64,000 bases of DNA, taken from the NCBI GenBank assembly GCA_951813075.1, contig OX638343.1, positions 62,001-126,000 on the forward strand, in the 5' to 3' direction. Source of the DNA: Arenicellales bacterium. Its GTDB lineage: Bacteria; Pseudomonadota; Gammaproteobacteria; Arenicellales; JAJDZL01. Shown piece by piece: positions 57,152-64,000 of the stretch (within the stretch, counting starts at the first letter, position 1; each line of letters starts with the position of its first letter). Below the pieces are notes generated by a model, which did no database searches, had not been told where the DNA came from, and saw only the letters and a program-made list of their open reading frames with translations. The position numbers were made by a program, and so were the translations under genes.

Positions 57152-59647
57152 ATGACGGAATCGCTCAAAACTATGGCGGAATCACTCCAGATTTCTGAGG
57201 ATCGGCTGATTCTGTTGTTTGAAGATGCCGGCGTAGAGGGCATGACGAGTGAAAGCAAGATCACGCCCAAGGCAAAGTTCAAACTGGTTAAATCGATGCA
57301 TTCCGGTCGCGTACAGATTCAATCAAAGACATCAAGCCAATCCGTTGAATCGCAGGGACGCACTGGTGCGAAACGGGAAGTCAAGATAGAGGTTGTAGAC
57401 GGGTCCGTTCTTGCACCAAGAGGTATTCCAACACCGCCTGTTGTTGTTCCAGCAGATACACCTGAAGTGGAAGAGGAGGAACCCGTCAATGACGAAACTC
57501 CCGAGGTGGCGGCGCAACCTCAGCCCGAAGTGGAAATAGAAGATCAGCAAGCAGATGCCACGGTAGAGGAAGCCGAACAGCTGGCGACGGAAGCGGAACC
57601 AGAATTGACCGTTGTTGATGAAGTGACGCCGGAACCGGAGATCGAAACCATCGAGGTAACGGAACCCGAAGTCCAACCCCCTGCTGAAATCACTGATCAG
57701 ACAGCCAAACCGAAAGAACTCGATAGCGTCAAGACACCACCTAAGAAACCCAAAGGGAAAAGAAAACCAGCTCCGCAGGAAGATGCAGCAAGGCGAGAAC
57801 AGTTGCATATTGCCAGAGGCAGGAGAAAGCCGTCCAGAGATCGAGGCCGCAAGTCGAAGGCACCGATCGGTGAGGATCGTTATAAGAAACATCAGTTTCA
57901 GGAGCCCGTGGATCCGATCGTAATGGAGGTGGCGGTATCTGATTCCAATCCGATCACAGATCTCGCACGGGCAATGTCCGTCAAGGCCAGCGAATTGATC
58001 AAGAAACTGTTTGAGGTGGGTCAGATCGTCACGATCAACGATTCAATCGACAAGGACGTAGCCTACTATCTGATTGATGAAATGGGGCACTCGCCGGTCG
58101 AGGCCGACTCTGTAGACCTGGAAGCGAGTCTGGTTAATCAAGGATCGGACAATCGTGAAAAGCGCCCGCGTTCACCTGTCGTTGCAGTAATGGGGCACGT
58201 CGATCACGGTAAGACAACCTTGCTGGACTATATTCGTTCGACCAAGGTGGCGGCGAGCGAAAAAGGTGGAATTACACAACATATCGGCGCGTACGTGGTA
58301 AAGACCTCTAAAGGTAGTATCACGTTCTTTGATACGCCGGGCCACGAGGCGTTTTCTGAAATGCGGGTTCGCGGTGCGCAGGCAACGGATATTGTGATTC
58401 TGGTTGTTGCGGCTGATGATGGGGTGAAACCTCAGACCGTGGAAGCCATCAATCACGCGCGCAGTGCGAATGTTCCGATCATCGTTGCCATCAATAAGAT
58501 TGACAAGGACAAATCCAGTCCCGACAAAGTACTGCGGGAGCTTACGGAGCACGATGTCATTGTAGAGGATTTTGGTGGAGATGTGCTGTATGCGCAGGTC
58601 TCTGCATTGAATGGTACGGGCGTAGATGAACTGCTTGAGATGGTGGAACTTCAGTCCGAAGTATTGGATCTGGCTGAACCCGATGAGGGCTTGGCCGGTG
58701 GAGTTGTAATCGAGGCACGGGTCGATCGGGGACGCGGTGCCGTGGTGACGGTTCTGGTGCAGAAAGGCAGACTTCAAAATCGAGATTTCGTTGTTGCTGG
58801 CGTCCAGAAGGGACGCGTGCGCGAACTTCGAAACGATCGCGGGATGAAAGTTAAATCAGCAGGTCCGTCAACACCAGTGGAGATTGTTGGATTCCCGGAA
58901 ATCCCTGCAGTCGGTGACGATTTTTTATGCGTCCAGGATGACAGGATCGCGCAGCAACTCGTCGAATTTCGCCGCGCCAGCATGACCAAACCCGGGTTGA
59001 GACCGACAGAGATCACTTTTGGCGGTTCGGACGAGCCCAAAATTCTGAATGTACTCATTAAAGCGGATGTTCGCGGCTCGGCCGAAGCCTTGTCAACTGC
59101 ACTGGCGAATCTGTCCAATGAGGAGGTTGAAATCAAGGTCATTCATGACATGGTTGGTGGCATCAGCCTATCCGATGTAAATCTTGCAATGCCCGCCGAT
59201 GCTGTAATCATTGCGTTCAATGTTCGGGCTGAAGCGACTGCGAAGCAGGCGATTGACAATTATGACATCGAGGTCATTTACTGCAGCGTGATCTACGAAG
59301 CGATCGACATAATGAAGGAAATGATTGAAAGTAATATGAAACCGGTTACTGTAGAAGAGATTGTTGCAAAGATTGAGGTTCGAGAAGTGTTCAAGTTCGC
59401 AAAAGTTGGAACGATTGCAGGCTGCTACGTCATCGAGGGCACTGTCCGTAACAATCTTCCGGTACGGGTACTGCGCGACAACATCCTGAAGCACAACGGG
59501 GTGATTGACTCGCTGAGGAGATTCAAGAACGACGTGCCTGAAGTCAAAGCTGGTTTGGAATGCGGGATTCAGTTACGTAATTATCACGATATCCATACCA
59601 ATGATCAGTTGGAAGTCTACCTCTCCAAGGAAGTCAGCCACTCTTGA
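57152..59647 (+). CDS. infB: Translation initiation factor IF-2
   Basis: GTPase that delivers initiator tRNA, 831 residues. After a small N-terminal fold there is a long acidic, Glu/Pro-rich linker (residues about 75-230), the G domain ([38 protein letters not shown]) and the C-terminal domains. The linker is shorter than in many homologues but its composition is typical. It lies in the standard order before rbfA. Confidence 0.97.
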   Translation: MTESLKTMAESLQISEDRLILLFEDAGVEGMTSESKITPKAKFKLVKSMHSGRVQIQSKTSSQSVESQGRTGAKREVKIEVVDGSVLAPRGIPTPPVVVPADTPEVEEEEPVNDETPEVAAQPQPEVEIEDQQADATVEEAEQLATEAEPELTVVDEVTPEPEIETIEVTEPEVQPPAEITDQTAKPKELDSVKTPPKKPKGKRKPAPQEDAARREQLHIARGRRKPSRDRGRKSKAPIGEDRYKKHQFQEPVDPIVMEVAVSDSNPITDLARAMSVKASELIKKLFEVGQIVTINDSIDKDVAYYLIDEMGHSPVEADSVDLEASLVNQGSDNREKRPRSPVVAVMGHVDHGKTTLLDYIRSTKVAASEKGGITQHIGAYVVKTSKGSITFFDTPGHEAFSEMRVRGAQATDIVILVVAADDGVKPQTVEAINHARSANVPIIVAINKIDKDKSSPDKVLRELTEHDVIVEDFGGDVLYAQVSALNGTGVDELLEMVELQSEVLDLAEPDEGLAGGVVIEARVDRGRGAVVTVLVQKGRLQNRDFVVAGVQKGRVRELRNDRGMKVKSAGPSTPVEIVGFPEIPAVGDDFLCVQDDRIAQQLVEFRRASMTKPGLRPTEITFGGSDEPKILNVLIKADVRGSAEALSTALANLSNEEVEIKVIHDMVGGISLSDVNLAMPADAVIIAFNVRAEATAKQAIDNYDIEVIYCSVIYEAIDIMKEMIESNMKPVTVEEIVAKIEVREVFKFAKVGTIAGCYVIEGTVRNNLPVRVLRDNILKHNGVIDSLRRFKNDVPEVKAGLECGIQLRNYHDIHTNDQLEVYLSKEVSHS

Positions 59648-59674
59648 CGGGTTTGTATCTTTTTCGACTGAACA

Positions 59675-60043
59675 ATGATTGACGACGGAACAGGTGCCAG
59701 TCGCTGTAGAAAAGTCGGATCTGTGGTGCATCGCGAATTGAGTGAAATCTTGCTGACCAAGCTATCCGATCCCAGAATTGGACAGATCACGATTACCGAA
59801 GTGTTTATGTCGCGGGATTTGAAGCATGCAAAGGTATACGTCACAAGTAGTGAAACACCTGACAGTATGGAGAGGACATTGACCAATCTCAACCGTGCTA
59901 AGTCGTATATACGCCGCCAACTCGGCGCGAATCTGAATATGAAATTCACACCGGCGGTTTCGTTCCTGAAAGACGAAGTGCCAGAGCGCAGTGGCCATGT
60001 GATCAGTTTGATTGAAAAGGTATCGGGTGGTGGAGACCAATGA
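59675..60043 (+). CDS. rbfA: Ribosome-binding factor A
   Basis: A 122-residue KH-type protein that matures the 16S rRNA 5' end. Typical segments are HRELSEILLTKLSDPRIG and ITEVFMSRDLKHAKVYV. It overlaps truB by four bases. Confidence 0.94.
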   Translation: MIDDGTGASRCRKVGSVVHRELSEILLTKLSDPRIGQITITEVFMSRDLKHAKVYVTSSETPDSMERTLTNLNRAKSYIRRQLGANLNMKFTPAVSFLKDEVPERSGHVISLIEKVSGGGDQ

Positions 60044-60954
60044 AAGCCAGCGACAGAATTTCGAAAGCGGTTTCCGGAATCCTGCTTCTCGACAAGCCTT
60101 CCGAAATCTCCTCTAATTTAGCTTTGGGGAAGGTGAAGGCGCTGCTCGGTGTACGCAAAGCGGGACATACCGGAAATCTTGATCCGATTGCGACAGGTCT
60201 TTTGCCGATATGCTTTGGCGAGGCGACAAAGGCAGCCGGATTTTTCCTTGATGCAGACAAGTGCTACAGAACGTTAGTGAGACTGGGCGCATCGACCACG
60301 ACAGGAGATCGCGAAGGCGACGTTATCGAGCGGCGTCCGGTGAACACTACAAAACGGAAAATTCGAAAAGCACTGAACGAGTTTGTCGGAGAATACGATC
60401 AACTTCCGCCCATGTATTCGGCTGTAAAGATCATGGGAGAGCCGTTGTACAAGTATGCGCGTCGAGGTATAGAAGTTCAACGCAAGACGAGACGCGTGAG
60501 AGTCTACGAAATCAAGTTACTGAATTTTGATGATTCGAGCATCGAAATTGAACTTAGTTGTTCAAGCGGGTATTATGTGCGGGTTCTTGCACATCAACTC
60601 GGTGAGAGACTTGCATGCGGCGCACATGTCGAATCGTTGAGGCGTCTTGGTGTCGGAAGTCTGCATGTCGACGACAGTTACAGTATCGAAGAAATTGAGC
60701 GGGTTCCGTCAATCGAACAAAGGCGTGAATTATTGATTCCGTGCGATCAGACGTTGACCCATTTGCCAAAAGTTGATCTTTCCTCTGATGCAGCGTACTA
60801 CCTGTGCCGCGGCCAGGCGGTTCGAGCGGGCAATCTTCCATCTGAAGGTGTGGTGAGATTGTATGAGGATTCTGTCGGATTTTTAGGGATTGGCAAGTCC
60901 TTGGGTGATGGAAGAGTCGCTCCCAAACGACTTTTCCACGTTACGAGTGCCTAA
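60040..60954 (+). CDS. truB: tRNA pseudouridine-55 synthase
   Basis: Makes pseudouridine 55 in the T loop of tRNAs. The catalytic Asp is in GHTGNLDPIATGLLPIC; FTPMYSAVK-type substrate contacts appear as LPPMYSAVKIMGEPLY. It is 304 residues long with a C-terminal extension of the short PUA type. It is translated in coupling with rbfA. Confidence 0.95.
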   Translation: MKASDRISKAVSGILLLDKPSEISSNLALGKVKALLGVRKAGHTGNLDPIATGLLPICFGEATKAAGFFLDADKCYRTLVRLGASTTTGDREGDVIERRPVNTTKRKIRKALNEFVGEYDQLPPMYSAVKIMGEPLYKYARRGIEVQRKTRRVRVYEIKLLNFDDSSIEIELSCSSGYYVRVLAHQLGERLACGAHVESLRRLGVGSLHVDDSYSIEEIERVPSIEQRRELLIPCDQTLTHLPKVDLSSDAAYYLCRGQAVRAGNLPSEGVVRLYEDSVGFLGIGKSLGDGRVAPKRLFHVTSA

Positions 60955-61003
60955 ACTCTTGTATGATAGGCACGTCAGTGTAGTATGGTGTAAATTGGTT
61001 AAG

Positions 61004-61046
61004 TCCGCAAACAAGACTATGGGACGTGTTTGCGGATACTTTTTTT
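61004..61046 (+). terminator. Hairpin with T-run before rpsO
   Basis: A perfect 10-base inverted repeat, TCCGCAAACA (61004-61013) and TGTTTGCGGA (61027-61036), is followed by TAC and seven T's. It ends 16 bases before the rpsO ATG and so borders the ribosome binding site. It may stop transcripts from the truB side, or act as an attenuator or S15 autoregulatory element. Confidence 0.7.
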
Positions 61047-61062
61047 GGAATGGAATAGGAAA

Positions 61063-61332
61063 ATGGCTTTATCGGTAGCTGAAAAAACAAAGATAGTTGA
61101 CGACTATCGCCGAAATGAAAATGATACGGGGTCGCCCGAAGTGCAGGTTGCGCTGTTGACCGAGAGAATTCGCGGACTGACTGATCATTTCAAGGAACAC
61201 AAGCATGACCATCACTCGCGGCAAGGGTTGTTGCGGATGGTGAATCGTAGGCGTAAATTGCTGGATTATCTCAAATCTAAGGATCAGGAGCGATACAAGG
61301 AACTTATTTCGCATTTGGGAATAAGGAAGTAA
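61063..61332 (+). CDS. rpsO: 30S ribosomal protein S15
   Basis: The ATG at 61063 gives the standard 89 residues, starting [17 protein letters not shown]. Landmarks are [14 protein letters not shown] and [20 protein letters not shown]. The frame is open another 11 codons upstream, but this crosses the hairpin and is not conserved. Followed by pnp, as in most gammaproteobacteria. Confidence 0.96.
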   Translation: MALSVAEKTKIVDDYRRNENDTGSPEVQVALLTERIRGLTDHFKEHKHDHHSRQGLLRMVNRRRKLLDYLKSKDQERYKELISHLGIRK

Positions 61333-61362
61333 CCGGCTGGAATATAACAGGAGAACAAACTA

Positions 61363-63459
61363 ATGAATGGTTATGCGGAAGCGTCGTTCCAGTACGGTAG
61401 TCAAACTGTACGACTGGAAACCGGGCGCATTGCGAGACAAGCAACCGGTGCAGTTGTTGCAAGTATGGGAGATACTTCGGTATTGGTGACTGTAGTTGCG
61501 GAAACCGAACCGAAAAAGTTCAACTTTCTACCACTGACAGTTGAATACGAAGAGAGAACATATGCCGCTGGGAAAATTCCCGGCGGTTTTTTCAAGCGGG
61601 AAGGCCGGCCTTCGGAAAAAGCGGTATTGACGTGTCGTCTGATTGACAGACCATTGCGACCGATGTTTCCCAAGGGTTTTTGTAACGAAATCCAGGTCGT
61701 TGCAACGATCATGTCTGTCGATCCAAACATCGACCCGGATATCATTGCCTTACTCGGCGCCTCGGCAGCGATCAAGATTTCGGGCGTGCCATTCAATGGC
61801 ACACTCGGCGGTGCAAGAGTCGGATATGTCGACGGCGAATATGTTCTCAATCCCCCAAATGATGTCCTTCAGAGTGAATCGAAACTTGATTTGGTTGTCG
61901 CTGGCACACGCGAAGCAGTATTGATGGTGGAATCAGAAGCAAGTGTCCTTGCTGAAGAGCAGATGCTTGGTGCCGTGATGTTTGGACATCAGCAGTTGCA
62001 GACCGCGATTGATGCGATCTCTGACTTGGCACAACGAGCTGGCAAACCCGCTTGGGATTGGCAGCCGCCGGAAACCGACCAGACACTTAAAGATCAGATT
62101 CAGATGCTCGCACGAACTCCACTTGAGCAGGCGTACGACATCGCCGACAAGCAAACACGGCAGGAAAAGCTTTCAAGTATTCGGTCGGAAATCGCCGAGA
62201 AGATCGCAGCCCAGAGCGAATTGGAGGATGATCAGGTCACGACAGTCAAAGAGACTCTTAAAAATCTTGAGTCTGAAATTGTTCGAGGCAGAATTCTCAA
62301 CGGTCAGCCCCGAATCGATGGTCGTGATTTAAACACGGTGCGTCCGATCGATATCCAAACACGGGTTTTCCCGCGTACTCACGGCTCTGCTGTATTCACG
62401 CGGGGTGAGACTCAGGCGCTGGTGATTACGACGCTGGGCACTGAACGGGATGCTCAAATTATTGATGCCTTGGAGGGTGAGCATCGCGACCCGTTTCTGC
62501 TGCACTACAATTTTCCGCCATTTTGTGTCGGCGAGACAGGACGAATCGGTTCGCCCAAACGTCGTGAGATTGGCCACGGCCGACTGGCAAAACGCGCGAT
62601 TGGCGCGGTTCTTCCAGAACGCGATGATTGCCCTTATGTCATTCGTGTTGTTTCGGAGATCACCGAGTCAAACGGGTCCAGTTCCATGGCAACCGTATGT
62701 GGGACAAGTCTTTCGCTTATGGATGCCGGTGTGAAAATATCGGCGCCTGTTTCCGGCGTGGCAATGGGATTGATCAAGGACGGCTCGAATTTCAAGATTC
62801 TTACTGACATTCTCGGCGACGAGGACCATCTGGGAGATATGGATTTCAAGGTGGCCGGAACCGAAGAAGGCATCACCGCTTTGCAAATGGATATCAAGAT
62901 TGAGGGAATCACTGAGGATATCATGCGTGAGGCATTGGACCGGGCGAGAGAAGCCAGGTTACACGTGTTGGGTGAGATGGAAAAAGTATTACCCGCCGCG
63001 CGTCAGGAAATGTCCGAGTTCGCCCCACGTATCATCACGATGAAGATCAGTCCCAGCAAAATTCGCGATGTGATCGGCAAGGGTGGTGCCACCATCCGCT
63101 CGCTTTCGGAGGAATCTGGCGCAACCATTGACATTTCTGATGATGGTGTCGTGATGATCGCCTCGGTGGACAAATCCGGTGGTGAAATGGCGAAGGAGCG
63201 AATCAAACAGATCACCTCTGACGTCGAAGTCGGGAAAATCTATGCGGGAACAGTCGTCAAGCTGATGGATTTCGGCGCATTTGTCAATATTCTTCCCGGC
63301 CGCGATGGGCTGGTTCATATCTCGCAAATCTCTCAAAGCAGAGTCAATCAGGTTTCCGATGTCCTCACGGAGGGCGATGAAGTCAAGGTCAAAGTGCTTG
63401 AAGTCGACAAACAGAATCGAATTCGTTTGAGCATGAAAGCGATCGAGGTAGCTGCCTGA
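61363..63459 (+). CDS. pnp: Polynucleotide phosphorylase
   Basis: 3'-5' exoribonuclease of the RNA degradosome, 698 residues. Two RNase PH-like domains are joined by a helical domain; the second contains [20 protein letters not shown] domain ([16 protein letters not shown]) and an S1 domain ([20 protein letters not shown]) close the protein. AGGAG stands ahead of the ATG. Confidence 0.97.
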   Translation: MNGYAEASFQYGSQTVRLETGRIARQATGAVVASMGDTSVLVTVVAETEPKKFNFLPLTVEYEERTYAAGKIPGGFFKREGRPSEKAVLTCRLIDRPLRPMFPKGFCNEIQVVATIMSVDPNIDPDIIALLGASAAIKISGVPFNGTLGGARVGYVDGEYVLNPPNDVLQSESKLDLVVAGTREAVLMVESEASVLAEEQMLGAVMFGHQQLQTAIDAISDLAQRAGKPAWDWQPPETDQTLKDQIQMLARTPLEQAYDIADKQTRQEKLSSIRSEIAEKIAAQSELEDDQVTTVKETLKNLESEIVRGRILNGQPRIDGRDLNTVRPIDIQTRVFPRTHGSAVFTRGETQALVITTLGTERDAQIIDALEGEHRDPFLLHYNFPPFCVGETGRIGSPKRREIGHGRLAKRAIGAVLPERDDCPYVIRVVSEITESNGSSSMATVCGTSLSLMDAGVKISAPVSGVAMGLIKDGSNFKILTDILGDEDHLGDMDFKVAGTEEGITALQMDIKIEGITEDIMREALDRAREARLHVLGEMEKVLPAARQEMSEFAPRIITMKISPSKIRDVIGKGGATIRSLSEESGATIDISDDGVVMIASVDKSGGEMAKERIKQITSDVEVGKIYAGTVVKLMDFGAFVNILPGRDGLVHISQISQSRVNQVSDVLTEGDEVKVKVLEVDKQNRIRLSMKAIEVAA

Positions 63460-63487
63460 TCAACGGTATCCCAGTTGCGACAATCGA

Positions 63488-63937
63488 ATGAGAGTGCTGG
63501 TACAACGAGTGCTCGGCGCTTCGGTTGACATATCCGGTGTAACAGTAGGTGAGATAGACAAGGGGCTTTTGTTATTTGCCGGATTTACCCATGGCGATAA
63601 TTCAGGTATCGTCCGGGAACTCGCAAACAAGGTTATCAATCTGAGAATATTCGAAGACGCTGAACGGCGTCTTCAATACTCTGTCCTTGATTCAGGTGGC
63701 GCGATCCTGGCTGTCCCTCAGTTTACACTCTATGCGTTGACAAATCGCGGTCGTCGACCCGATTTCACTCAGGCTCTGGATCCACACAGTGCGAGCGAAT
63801 TGTTTGACCAGCTCACTGAAATGCTCGACGAGTTACTGGGCGTTCCAGTCGCAAGAGGGAAATTCGGGGCTGATATGAAAGTTTCGCTTGTCAACGATGG
63901 TCCGTTCACTATTGCGTTGCAACGAGACCCCGATTAG
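63488..63937 (+). CDS. dtd: D-aminoacyl-tRNA deacylase
   Basis: Removes D-amino acids wrongly attached to tRNA. The 149-residue protein starts MRVLVQRVLGASV and has the cross-subunit Gly-cisPro motif as VNDGPFTIAL. The other conserved motif, usually SQFTL, reads PQFTLYA, with Pro in place of Ser. It follows pnp by 28 bases. The remaining 63 bases of the window show no feature. Confidence 0.9.
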   Translation: MRVLVQRVLGASVDISGVTVGEIDKGLLLFAGFTHGDNSGIVRELANKVINLRIFEDAERRLQYSVLDSGGAILAVPQFTLYALTNRGRRPDFTQALDPHSASELFDQLTEMLDELLGVPVARGKFGADMKVSLVNDGPFTIALQRDPD

Positions 63938-64000
63938 CAGCTGCGGGAATTGTCGCCATCACTAAAAGTTGCGCTCAATCATACCGGACTGGCGAACCTC

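Overview
The window reads as a chromosomal segment of a gammaproteobacterium with roughly even base composition. The assignment rests on two housekeeping blocks: a nuo operon (nuoA end to nuoM, 1-12.5 kb) and the rimP-nusA-infB-rbfA-truB-rpsO-pnp block (55-63.5 kb). As I recall, in Legionella and Coxiella these two blocks lie next to each other, with nuoN at the junction. Here nuoN is absent and about 42.5 kb of accessory DNA lies between nuoM and rimP. I could not name the genus.

Layout. 1-12.5 kb: proton-translocating NADH dehydrogenase subunits in one tightly packed operon. 12.7-17.8 kb: an arginine-deiminase-fold enzyme, a hotdog thioesterase and a tandem duplication of an AbrB-amidase unit in which one AbrB copy is broken. 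17.9-19.5 kb: a HipB-HipA toxin-antitoxin pair with a candidate palindromic operator. 19.5-20.6 kb: gene debris, including an antitoxin-type HTH fragment abutting an IS1595-type transposase relic. 20.6-22 kb: two complementary bacterioferritin subunits and a bacterioferritin-associated ferredoxin around a candidate Fur box. 22-26.3 kb: a D-amino-acid block (DgcA-like racemase, DgcN-like DUF1611 protein, class IV aminotransferase, D-Ala-D-Ala ligase). 26.3-30.3 kb: a GMC oxidoreductase, an amidase-fold protein that has lost catalytic residues, and an EamA exporter.

30.5-53.8 kb is the most unusual part: a RiPP (ribosomally made, modified peptide) locus of the NHLP/NHLM type. Three near-identical 91-residue precursors each have a nitrile-hydratase-like leader, end in Ala-Ala-Gly followed only by Arg-Cys-Cys-Cys, and carry the same perfect -35/-10 promoter. 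Each heads its own operon. Operon 1 (+) encodes a membrane di-iron oxygenase (AlkB-like) fused to a GlnE-like nucleotidyltransferase region, a cyclopropane-synthase fragment, a leader-binding/YcaO cyclodehydratase fusion and an orphan protein. Operon 2 (-) encodes the HlyD/C39-ABC/ABC export trio and an FAD oxidoreductase. Operon 3 (-) encodes an MMPL/RND exporter, a DUF2236 (rubber oxygenase/MpaB-like) protein and a paralogue of the orphan. A geranylgeranyl-reductase-like flavoprotein lies beside it. My inference is that the YcaO fusion cyclises the cysteines, the C39 transporter removes the leader, and the lipid-type enzymes add or modify a hydrophobic group. None of this is shown directly.

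53.8-55.1 kb holds a broken rhodanese gene and a terminator-like hairpin. 55.1-64 kb returns to the core translation/RNA block and ends with dtd. I saw no tRNA or rRNA gene, CRISPR array or intact insertion sequence.
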